From positions 129,051 through 193,050 of the forward strand of contig NC_020171.2 of NCBI RefSeq assembly GCF_000224145.3: 64,000 nucleotides of DNA. The letters run 5' to 3'. The stretch comes from Ciona intestinalis. Its lineage: Eukaryota > Chordata > Ascidiacea > Phlebobranchia > Cionidae. The notes beneath the pieces are model-generated. The model had not been told where the DNA came from. It was given only the letters and a program-made list of their open reading frames with translations, and did no database searches. The translations under genes and the position numbers were made by a program. Positions 27,301-37,200 of the stretch are shown here, piece by piece. The number at the start of each line of letters is the position of its first letter. The stretch's first letter is position 1.

Positions 27301-27787
27301 GCGTTTCTGTAGTTTGGTACAATAGAATACAAAGTCCAAATACAAATTGAGAAATAGCGACATACCTTTTAATGGGTGAGAATGTGTGTTGCTCATTATG
27401 CTACCGCAGTGTTGTGGCAGTACGGGAACTTGGGGGTATACAAAACCTGGGATTAATGTGGAAAATTAGACTAAATACGTGTTTAGGAATAAAAATGTAA
27501 AATATATTACTGTGGGGTAAAATGGGATCGCATTAGCACGTAAATCCCATATTCCTAATTGTGTTTTGAACAATTAACAAATATTCTTTGTTTACTACCG
27601 AATGGGACGGGCAAAAAGAATGAAAACATCTTTCCCCAACCTACTATGTGAAAAAATGAAACATAAACTTACTGTGACCACCGAATGTTACTGCAGAATT
27701 ATCATGGTGTACTGCTACAGGTACGTTACTACTCATCACTGGCGTTAAAGCATGTTGCATGTACTGTCCATGGACTGTCATTGCCAT
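18370..27787 (-). CDS. CELF (ETR-1): CELF3/4/5/6-type RNA-binding protein (Ciona ETR-1 type)
   Basis: Complete 13-exon gene: 27787..27673, 27306..27154, 24499..24417, 23336..23288, 23045..22937, 22200..22098, 21744..21601, 21142..21034, 20313..20110, 19835..19776, 19379..19242, 18965..18822, 18497..18370 (stop TAA). All phases agree; the sum is 1539 nt, 512 residues. RRM1 (about 47-125) has LFIGQV and KGCAFLTY; RRM2 (about 135-215) has LFVGML and [11 protein letters not shown]3 (about 425-505) has LFIYHL and KCFGFVSF. RRM2 ends [16 protein letters not shown] and the carboxyl end is [12 protein letters not shown]...RPY, both diagnostic of CELF3-6 rather than CELF1/2. The linker between RRM2 and RRM3 is rich in P, A, Q and T, as in the family. 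CELF proteins bind GU-rich RNA and control splicing and mRNA stability; ascidian ETR-1 is a pan-neural marker. ATG follows a splice acceptor (ATCCAG then A, ATG) directly, so the 5' end may be trans-spliced. Introns hold many MITEs but no exon is broken. Confidence 0.95.
18558..18774 (-). repeat. SINE copy (tRNA-derived family), internally deleted
   Basis: Reverse-orientation copy in the last CELF intron. Tail motif (GTCGTTATAACACGGGTGTT) and head motif (GAGCCTCGAAC...AACCCAT, the complement of box B) are both present, but the central body is shortened. Confidence 0.7.
18991..19131 (+). repeat. SINE head and body fragment
   Basis: Starts CCGTGGTGCAGTGG, includes the box B-like GTTCAAGGCTC and the TGCTCCAACCCAGTGGTCAC body; stops before the tail. 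It begins only 26 bp from CELF exon 12. Confidence 0.7.
19480..19668 (-). mobile_element. MITE, A-like left and B-like right end
   Basis: Left end is eroded (GGGGAAAGATGGGACAC), right end GTCTTACCCCACAGCACTATA. In CELF intron 10. Confidence 0.7.
19868..20082. promoter_or_regulatory. Two CRE palindromes in CELF intron 9
   Basis: TGACGTCA occurs perfectly near 19868 and at 20075-20082, each next to TGACGCATGC/GCACATGCAT-type palindromic sequence, separated by a T-rich tract. A possible intronic bZIP-responsive element; it could also be chance or part of an old repeat. Confidence 0.25.
20372..20561 (+). mobile_element. Type A MITE copy
   Basis: CELF intron 8. First of an inverted, almost touching pair with 20563-20747. 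Confidence 0.8.
20563..20747 (-). mobile_element. Type A MITE copy
   Basis: Second of the inverted pair; right end TCTCCCACCCTACTATA. The 5' block is shortened. Confidence 0.8.
20795..20903 (-). repeat. SINE tail fragment
   Basis: Reverse-orientation tail from GAATGTAACTTATTTATC to TTTGTGGGTGATTTT; head is absent. Confidence 0.7.
21178..21315 (+). mobile_element. Degraded type B MITE
   Basis: Retains GTACTGTAAAATAGGG, the TTTTAAACAATTAA core and GTTTACTATCAATTGG; right end lost. CELF intron 7. Confidence 0.6.
22230..22385 (+). mobile_element. Type B MITE, shortened
   Basis: In CELF intron 5, 30 bp from exon 6. Left end is truncated (TTATAAGATGGGATAAC); right end CACCCCCATCCTACTATA. Confidence 0.7.
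22420..22614 (+). mobile_element. Type A MITE, young copy
   Basis: Full-length with intact ends. By eye it differs from the copy at 33020-33212 at only about eight of 193 positions, which implies recent spread of this subline. Confidence 0.9.
22771..22876 (+). repeat. SINE tail fragment
   Basis: Contains CCAGAAAGTTACATACATAG and AGGTGTATGAAATAGAAC; head is absent. Just upstream (in gene sense) of nothing coding; CELF intron 5. Confidence 0.65.
23402..23588 (+). mobile_element. MITE with B-like left and A-like right end
   Basis: Left end TAGTACTGTAGGGGAAGATA mixes both types; right end TTTCCCACCCTACTATA. CELF intron 3. Confidence 0.8.
24078..24270 (+). mobile_element. Type A MITE copy
   Basis: Full-length, CELF intron 3, about 150 bp from exon 3. 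Confidence 0.85.
24716..24876 (+). mobile_element. MITE with lost right terminus
   Basis: B-type left end (TACTGTGGGGTAAGATGGGA); after AAATAGAA it jumps straight to CTACTATATA, so the reverse TIR is deleted. CELF intron 2. Confidence 0.75.
24877..26036. other. Part of CELF intron 2, nothing recognised
   Basis: No coding exon or known repeat family; the 60-codon minus frame at 25543-25725 shows no family resemblance and lacks splice sites that fit the gene. Confidence 0.4.
26037..26210 (+). mobile_element. Type B MITE, right end lost
   Basis: Left end TTACTGTGGGGTAAGATGGG; the sequence leaves the family after AGAGAATAAAAG. Confidence 0.75.
26211..27153. other. Rest of CELF intron 2
   Basis: No repeat family member and no exon seen. 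Intron 2 (24500-27153) is the longest intron of the gene and may hold regulatory sequence. Confidence 0.35.
27507..27646 (+). mobile_element. Type B MITE, internally deleted
   Basis: In CELF intron 1, ending 27 bp from coding exon 1; right end TTTCCCCAACCTACTATG. Confidence 0.75.
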
Positions 27788-28734
27788 TCTGGATAAAGCA
27801 ATACATACGAGTGAATACAATACAGAGAATCTGCGCGGAATAGCCAGGCAGATTTGACGCACGTCGTTTATCCCCGCTTTGGCGGGCCATTCCACAAGTC
27901 AGAACATAATGGCAAAGTATAGGAAGTGGTATAACTAACAGGAAACTGGCGCTTTGTGGTGTGGGCGCATCCCAATGCGTTAGACTAATACTAGCGAACG
28001 TTTATAGATAACGCAGTGTTAATTCCACAAAAAAAGAAAATTAAATCTACTATTAACGCACTTTAAAATTAAACTGAATATACACGACTAATATGCTTCT
28101 ATAAAGTCACTTACATATAGAACAAGCAATTCAAATATAATATACTCGTCGACTTTGAACTAAAATGCACTTAGAAAATCACAGCTTATTAAAAACACGA
28201 CTCCAAATCTGCAAGAGAAAATTTGAGAGTAAAAAAAATGGTTATATTATTGTGACACTATGCTAGTACTATACTGATAATATAACACACAATACAAAAA
28301 TCACTCTCTATTCTGTGGTATAGTATCTGTAGTTAACAAGAAATGACTGGGGAAACAGAAAGGGGACAGAATATAAATCTACCAAAGTGAGAGAATGCAT
28401 GATCTCCAACCAAGAAAAAAGAGAAAAAGGCAACTGGGGTCAAAGAGAGACTTTGTTTTTGCTCAATGACACAAGCTGGTATACCACACAGCTGTCCTTT
28501 GTCTATTTCCCAGTTCTCTCTTTGTTTAATTAACTGCAATTAAAAGATAATTATACTGTGTGGTCTCAGCAGAGAGGAACAACCCATAAATTGATGTCAC
28601 ACTATTTGATAAAAACTCTGCTGTATATATTTGTGTGCGTTAACTTAAATGTCATGTAATTTATTAACCATTTAAAGAAATAAAAATTAATTGTTTAAAT
28701 TCAAAATAAATAGCACAGAAATCGAGTACTATAC

Positions 28735-28835
28735 CTTGAAGAATTGCATTGCTTTAAATATCCCAGTTCACTGTGGCAGCCTGTTTTTAAAGCTTTGTCA
28801 AATACATTCGCTGCTGTAATACACATGTACAACAC
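28735..28835 (-). CDS. Possible coding exon of an unidentified gene
   Basis: Bounded by a good acceptor (TTGTTTTTATAG) and a donor (AAG before GTATAG), and open over its 33 codons in the frame starting GTG TTG TAC ATG. The translation includes AANVFDKALKTGCHSELGYL followed by KQCNSS, which reads like real protein rather than random sequence, with a C-x9-C spacing. I could not join it in frame to a neighbour: the next acceptor to the left (28519) would give a stop codon at once, making a very short product if the internal ATG is used. Could be a fragment, a small gene, or chance. Confidence 0.3.
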
Positions 28836-30246
28836 CTATAAAAACAAGTTTTATAAAAAGCATAAGCATATCAAAATTATAGTTATAACTGAAAATGGGA
28901 CTTAAAATCACCTAATTTAATATAATTGCAAAATTTGTACTAACATTTATTAGTAAGTAACCTATATATTGTCAATATAGTAGCTAGAAGGCATTATCAG
29001 TATCATGATTATAAACATTATCTGATTATTAATACCAATACTATACCAGACTTGCTGGTTCTGCCTATATACACTATATGCCATGGTTTTTGCTTTTAAA
29101 ACCATATAGTGCCAATGATTACAGTTGCATGCTTTACATAACCAGTAACCACTACGGTTACATAACCACTATATGGTTTCATAACATAAGATTTTCTCCT
29201 TTAACCAACAAAAACAGTTTCTTTAAGGAGCTTCTCCAGACAAATCTAGGTTAAAATCTTATACAGTTACATAATGATTATAAAATATATTAAAATGCTT
29301 TGAGTAAATGAAGCACACGAGAAAACTGTACACCGTATACTGCGTCTAGCTATAACATACAATTACTAACCACAAACGGCTGCTAAATAGCTTCATAGGA
29401 AACGGGATCACGTGACGGTACGCATGATTTACGATTACGTAGATAGAAATACAGCAATTTGAATTTAACCATTTTTCAAGAAATATGCAAATGTATTGGA
29501 ATATTTTTTACATTTATGTGCGAATATAAGCAGCATATGCTTTCACTTCCTCGTTGCACAACACCAGTTATTCAAATAATCGATATATCGTGTTTGGAAC
29601 AAGCCAGCATCTGGTAAACGTCGATATTTTTCGGCAGCCGTCGCCTGATAACTTATTGTACCCGATAGTTGTTTGTTTTGTTGTTTAAAATGTGACGCGT
29701 TTAATTGAAGAATTTCTTAAAGTGTGCATGGCGCGTGTCTTTTGTTTAGTAGTGTCTCGTCCGTAGTACATACACAACCATACGTGCTTTTGAACGCAAG
29801 CTTCCCTACGGGTATAAAAACTTTTAGTTTAATTGCAATATCCTGTTGCTTGTATCACTGTGCAAGTAAAGAGAGGGATTAATGCAGCAGTCGTGTTTAT
29901 ATAAGGAATATATGCTCGAGCAATCTCTGAATACGCCCGGGGTGCATCTTTTGTGTACCAACGATAAACTGAAAGGCAAATAAGATGCTAAAAGGAAAAG
30001 GATATTAGCAGCTTTAAATCTAGTTTATTACAGCGAAAATGGATCTACATAAAAAAAAACGTTTTACTGAGATAAACTGAACGTGGAAATGAACTCTCTT
30101 TTTACGAAACAGCTGTACACAAAAAAATAGGCTACACGTAAAATCATGCAGTTTGATACCTATTTTTTACATTACTTTTTATGGTAATGAAAAAGAAACC
30201 ACTATCATTACACAACTGGCCTAAATGCAAAACATTGAGTTTTCGG

Positions 30247-30295
30247 AAATTTTGCCGAAAGTAAAATTTCCGAAATTTTACTTTCGGCAAAATTT
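30247..30295. repeat. Perfect 23-bp inverted repeat with 3-nt loop
   Basis: Arm 30247-30269 is the exact reverse complement of arm 30273-30295, with CCG between; the arm reads AAATTTTGCCGAAAG... . It is long and perfect enough to form a stable hairpin or cruciform. Not related to the MITE ends seen elsewhere. Confidence 0.85.
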
Positions 30296-30529
30296 TTTAT
30301 TTTACTGAAATTTTACTGTTATGTTCTTTGCGCTTCAATAGGTACGGTAAAAGTTGAATATAATGTATTTAAATGCACAATGTGTGACTTCAATATTCGA
30401 GGTAGGCTTCTTTTTTAAAACTTCATTCCTTTTTGGTTTTCAATTAACTCCGTGGTCGACGTTGTCGATGTTACACGTGTGTTAGTATGTTCAGGTTCGC
30501 CTGTTTTTTGGAAGATTAATCATATATAC

Positions 30530-30717
30530 AGTAGGGTGGGGGAAGATGGGACACCTTTTTGTTCCATTTTCTCTTCCCATTTAGTAATAAACAAAAAACT
30601 AAAAGTTGTAAAACCGTATCCTGACGACTCCCATAGACCTCTGTTAATTGTTTAAAATACGATCAGGATAGTTCTATGATGTGCTAAAAGTGTCCCATCT
30701 TCCCCCACCTCACTCTA
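30530..30717 (-). mobile_element. Type A MITE copy
   Basis: Ends CAGTAGGGTGGGGGAAGATG and TTCCCCCACCTCACTCTA; immediately followed by a type B copy. Confidence 0.85.
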
Positions 30718-30721
30718 TATA

Positions 30722-30892
30722 TAGTTCTGTGGGGTAAGATGGGATACCGTTAGACGCTTTACTGATTTTACTTTGCCTAATTACCAACCTTATTGAGAGC
30801 CGCGGGGCTATAGGGTTATATATAATGGTTTTCTTTGTTTACTATACCAAATGAGACGAGTAAAGAGAATTCACATCTTACCCCAAACTATA
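30722..30892 (+). mobile_element. Type B MITE copy
   Basis: Left end TAGTTCTGTGGGGTAAGATG, right end CATCTTACCCCAAACTATA; interior shortened. Confidence 0.8.
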
Positions 30893-31228
30893 ATATATGC
30901 TTTTCCTATAGACTATAGGGAAAACATGCAATATATAGTAAACCGCAGCGGTTCCCAAACTGCGGTCCTGCAGCAGTTTCAGACAGTTCGCAATGTACAG
31001 CAATAATTGTGATTCGATAATAAAGTTTTAGTTTTTTTTTTCTTTAATTGGTGTGGTTTTTTCACTTTTCCTTTAATTCTAATAGGGCCGCGAAATATCA
31101 AAGTATTGTGAAGGGTCCATCAGAAATATCTTTAGAAAAGTTTGGAAACCGCTGGTATAGAGTGCTAATACGAAATTCTTTAAATGCCGTCTCTTTGCGG
31201 TATCTCATATTAACTCCTATCGTAAATA

Positions 31229-34200
31229 TCAAAAGCTTTTGTTATACTCACCAATTTTATATTCTTTAACGTCATCAAATACATTTTCATTCTCATAAAC
31301 GTTATAAGATTTCATTTCAGGCACTGCACCGTTTGGTTTACGGGTGTCCTGTGGAAATTGAATATAGCATTTAGTTAAAATATTTTTGTATAGTAGGGTG
31401 GGGGGAGATGGGACACTTTTCAATCTATTTTCTTTTCCAATTTGGTAGTAAACAAACATTTAACAATATTTTTATAAAACGTTATTCTCAAGGCTCCCAT
31501 AGACCGTTGTTTATTGTTTAAAACACGATCAGGATATTTAGTTATTATGTGTCAAAGGTGTCCCATCTTCCCCACCCCACTATATCATTTTCTAAATGAG
31601 CACGTAACGCATTATAAAGCATTGAATACACGTTTGAGTGTTCAATTACCTATAATAGTAGGGTGAGGGCCGGGCCATTTTGCACAAAATACCCAAATAA
31701 TGTTCTTCGTTTTTTAAACAATTAACAACGGTCTATGCGGAAGTCGTATATAGGTTTCCAGTTTTATAATTCTTTGAATGTTCTTTGTTTAATACCAATT
31801 GGGACAAGAAAATAGAATGAAATGTGTCCTATCTAGTGGGGAAGGTAGAACACTTTTTCATTCTGTTTTCTCGGATCATTTGGTAGTAAACAAAGAACCT
31901 TCAAAGAATTAAAAAACGTATCCTCACGGTCGACGTTAATTGTTTAAAAAAACGATCGGGATATTTGGATATTATGTTGTAAAAGTGTCTCATCCTACCC
32001 CACAGTACTAAAAAGTATTAAATACCTTTTCGTCAACATTACTGTAATGGAGAACGACAAAATAGAACAAAGGTCCAAGAAATAAAAGCGAACCAAGAAT
32101 ACATAGAATAATTTGTAGAATGTAAACAACTTCTGCTGGCAGGACAAGTAACCTGTGTAAAAAGACGTTTAAATATTTGGTTCCGTATATAGACTACAGC
32201 CGCAACGTAACTTTGAATAGTGATGCATGTTATAGACATAGGAAATAGAATTGTAATTTTGTTTTATTTGGCGTAGAGTTATTAAACATATATCCTACAA
32301 AAGAAAGTGCAAACAAGCTGAAATATACGTACCGGTGGGGCGTTTGACCAAAACAACAAAATTTTTAATTTTTATGGTACTAATAAATGCAATAAAACGA
32401 AAAAAGCAAAATATCATTTCAGGTATACACGACTTATTTACCCTACGTTATTTCAAAACATTTTTGCTTGTAAAAATTATAAAACCGGAACTTATTCAAC
32501 AGAGGGTAGCAAAAAAATGGCCGTAATATATGTTCTTACCATCTGCTTTAATGCACAGTAGCGCGGAACATTTTTTTACGTCATCCAAATATTACGTAAC
32601 CATGCATGTGTACTTCATATATTCGACTTTAAGAAAAATATAAAAACTGTATAGTTATACGACTCACCCATACAGTAGATCTGCATCAGATTTACCAACG
32701 GTTGCACTTTCGTTTATCCAAACGACTGGAAAAACTAATTCTTCGTTGATTTTACTAAAAACACTGCAAAACACAACAATATTTATAAGCGTTTACAAAT
32801 ACAACAATATTTATAGTCGTTTACAAATACAATGATAGCTTATAGCTACAGTATATTTTTAAGGGATACCGTTCCGACCTAAATCCATATTTTTTATTAT
32901 GTTTTCTCAAGACTATTTGGGAGTCATGAGGATACAGTTATATATTTTTGAAAATAAATCCTCTGAAATAACGGCTAAAGATGTCGCCCTTGGTATAACT
33001 CGAAAGCGGGAACCAGGTATAGTAGGGTGGGGGAAGATGGGACACCTTTAATACATAATATCCAAATAGCCTGATCGTGTTTTAAACAATTAACAACGGT
33101 CTGTGGAAGTCGTGAGGATACGGTTTTATAATTCATTGAATGTTCTTTGTATACTACCAAATGGAAAGAGAAAACTAAACGAAAAGGTGTTCCATCTTCC
33201 CCCACCTTACTATATATATATATATTTTTTTTTATCCTGACCAGAGTCAGGTGTCGAAAAATAGTCAAAGTCTCATTTAAATGCTCCCCTCCGCGAAATT
33301 CTTTAGAACCAGGTATAAGTCCGGCGCTGTGGCGTAGTGGTTAGCGCGCCTGCCTGTAACCATTAGGTAANNNNNNNNNNNNNNNNNNNNNNNNNNNNNN
33401 NNNNNNNNNNNNNNNNNNNNNNNNNNNNNNNNNNNNNNNNNNNNNNNNNNNNNNNNNNNNNNNNNNNNNNNNNNNNNNNNNNNNNNNNNNNNNNNNNNNN
33501 NNNNNNNNNNNNNNNNNNNNNNNNNNNNNNNNNNNNNNNNNNNNNNNNNNNNNNNNNNNNNNNNNNNAAAAATCCATAAAATGAATTACCCACAAAGTAA
33601 CATACATGGTAATTCGTAAGCTGGCACGAGGTGTTAAACCCGTGTAATAACGACTGTCGTTTTCCGGCCACGCGAGGATAAAGTACGTTACATTCACATT
33701 CAAGAAGCACCTCGGTTTTATAACGACTGTCCTTGCGCCGCCACGCATGACAATGGATAACATATAGTCGGTTAGATGGCACGTATTTAAAAATACTATA
33801 TAACCGTATTCTCATGAAAATGAAGGATTCAGGTCCCAGCGGTATCCCATCTTAATCGAGAGTAGTATATTTATCTATACAGTAACGAACAAATAGCAAA
33901 CATTTTAATTTATTATTTTTTGCTCGTAGAAGACCATTTTTGCTGTGATTTTAGCCGCAACTTATAACATAAACCATTTGTTCCATATATATATAGTATA
34001 TGGAAAGATGGTACACCTTTTCTTTCTACTTTCTCGTCCTATGTCTCGTCTGCCCTATTTTGCAGTAAACAAAGAACATTAAAAAATTAGGAAATTGTAT
34101 CCTCACGACTCCCATAGACCGTTGTTAATTGTTTAACACACTATCAGATTATTGGGCACGTTAGTGACCATATAGATCCTTTTTCGTCGAACAGTTGTTC

Positions 34201-37200
34201 TTGGCTTTGTTGTTGTTGATAGGGCGATTTTTTCCGCATTTATCTTAATTCTCAATTCTAGCATTTTTCTTTAATCTCTTGTTTTGATATAATGTGCTAA
34301 AGGTGTCCCATCTCCTATATATACTTACTTTATTTTAGGAGTTGGCTTTAAAAGGATATTGATTTGTAATCGTTTGTCCGCCTTAATTGCTGCCCCTGTA
34401 AACTGTAAAAACAACAGCTTTAAGTATACCAAACAAAACATATATTTTTTTACTGGAAATAAGCGCTATTGCTTTGCGCTTTATAATCTCAAGACTCCCA
34501 TAAACCGCGTTGTTAATTGTTAAAAACACGATTAGAATATTTGGATATTATGTGCTAAAGGTGTCTCACCTTAACCCACAGTACTATATAAAAGCCAAAC
34601 TTATAAAATAAAAAGATCAATAAAAAAAATAAATAAATTCTTTTAAAAGACCAGTATCATAATACGTACAGGTTCATACACAAGTGCAGCTTCATGTTCT
34701 AATACGTTTGGTGGTTCGATACCCGTCGTCATGTTTAGGTAGAAACCATCACCGTACAAGAAGTGTGGTGAACTTATCATAATGGGAGCACCTGGGATTA
34801 CAAGGAAATGTATGAAAATTTAATGTTATTTGTGTAACGTTATTTTGAAATTAATTTGATTTTATATATAGTAGGGTGGGGGAAGTTGAAGCACTTTTTA
34901 ATTCCATTTATTGTTCCATTTAGTGGTAAACAAAGACCATTGAAAGAATTATAAAACCGCATCCTAACGAATTTCAGCATAGACAGTTGTTTTTGTTTAA
35001 AACATGATCAGGATATTTGGATATTATGTGCCTATCTTTCCCCATAGTATTATATACAAAAATATCTTTAGTGTTTACGCACACTTTTGTTTCTATTAAA
35101 AGTTTAACTTGACAATAATTAAAAATAATTGGCTCATTTGTCTGCTAGGTGTAGCCACTGTAGCGACCACACTTATTTAGTTCCAAGTTCCAACTAAATT
35201 CAAATATGTTTTTAACTGCAAACTACTGCTCTTTTGTCGCTATATCCTGTCTTTTGTTTGCAATATCTATTTAAATGTTCTTTGTTTACTATAAAATGGG
35301 ATAGCAAAATCGAATGAAAAGGTGTCCTATCTTCCCCACCCTACTATATATAAATACAAACGTCAAACACGAACCAAATTGGCATCTGTTGATCAAAATA
35401 GCTCCATCATGATGACATAACGGGCTGGTTGTATCCGGGCAAAAACAAAGGTTGTTTGGATTTTTATCAGGGCACTGAAACACTTCTGGTGGTACAGCGT
35501 ACTTCCAACCTGGTACACGTTCAAGTACAACTTCTTCAACAAACGTGGCATAAATTGACCTTTTGTAAATGATGACGTTTTAGGATATTGGTATAGCGGT
35601 TATAGTGTATACGGTAACCCGTAAGCGCAAACAGAACACACGTGTAATAACGATTATCGTTTTCCCACCACGCGAGGATAAAGTAAGTTACATTTAAACT
35701 CAGGTTACTCTATATACTGGTATTTATATGTATATAAGTTAGTAAGGTAAAATCAGAGTTAAGAATGCAGTAAAAAGTAATAAATGAATAAATATAACAC
35801 CTCGCGTGCCAGAACTACGACAGTCGTTATAACACGGATGTTTTGTTATAACACGGATGTTTCATACATCACTTGTCCGCTTACGAGTTACCACATAGCA
35901 AACTTTATCTGTGCTTACACATTTTTTTGTATATAGGTTATAATTTTGCCAACCATAAAATGGGAGCACTGGGTTGGAGCAATTTTCGTTAAGTGTCTTG
36001 CTTAAGGACACAATTAACGCCGGCAATGGTAGTACAGCGCATTTTCCATATAATCTCTGATGCAGGGACGTATGCACATAATCATTAGAAAAAAAACACA
36101 AACATGGAAAAAAGCCTTAATGCTAATCATATAACCTGCAAATATCATCTACAAAGAAATAAACTGGGTTTTCTTGTGTCATGAATGGCGGGGTAGTCGT
36201 TCCATCTGTAATGATATTTGTGAGTTAAAAGAAATGAATGTCAAATGCACAAAACTACTGTACCAGTTCCGTTAAGCATGTTGCATTCTTTTGACCCCCA
36301 GTAATTTAGTTCCCTGTAATAGTATATGGAAACTGGTAAGTAATGGAAATATGGATTACATGTTTCAACCAAGTAAAGTTATGGTAGGGTGAGGGAAGGA
36401 ACATCTTTACCACATAATAATATCCATAAATGTCTTGAACTTGTTTTTAACAATTATAACAACGGTCTTTAAATGTTTTTTATTTTCTACCAAATGAGAC
36501 GAGAAATAGAATAAATGGCTCTTCCATCTTTCCCCACCCTTGTATTGCTGTGAGGTAATATGGGATATCTTTAGGACCAAAATCACATATTTTCCGATTT
36601 GTTATAAACAATTAACAACGCTCTATAAAAGTCTCGAGGCTACGAATATGTTATTCTGTAAATATTATTTGTTTACTACCAAGTGGGACGAGTAAAGGGG
36701 AATGAAAATTTCCCATCTTACCCCACCCAACTATATAGGTTTTAATTGACATAATTCACTTTATATAAAAGTAATATTTTCTTACGTTTGATTCTTATAG
36801 GCAGTTATTATGTTGGTTAAATCAGTCGCATCTTTTCCAGTGTATACTTGGTAGTCGAACCAGCCGCGGGAATCGTTGTACTAGAAATAAAAATAAACTT
36901 GAATGAATAAAAGAACGAATAAATAAATGAATGAATTAATGAATAAAATTTAATTCGTCTCTTCGGTCACGATAACGAAGAAAAAGAGAGTTTACAAAAG
37001 CGAAAAGACAGGTAGTATTGGCAAAACAACAGTTGTTAGAGCACGCTTACAGTTAAAAACATTTAGGTAAAGAGATTAGGTATAAAATAAGACAATCGTG
37101 TTATAACAACGCCAAGTTTCCGATCCTAGGTAAATATATTTAAATCATTCATTCAACTGTCGTTAAATAAAGAACAAAATAGTTTCGTACTTACCGTTGA

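Larger units (their letters stand above)
27788..30529. other. CELF upstream region / intergenic
   Basis: Between the CELF start and the end of the CD36-like gene. Free of MITE and SINE copies. It should contain the CELF promoter (neural expression is known for the ascidian homologue). It holds the possible exon at 28735-28835 and the inverted repeat at 30247-30295. Confidence 0.4.

Noticed and set aside
33341..33815. Two long minus frames across the N run
   Set aside because: Continuity depends on unknown bases; flanks are SINE.
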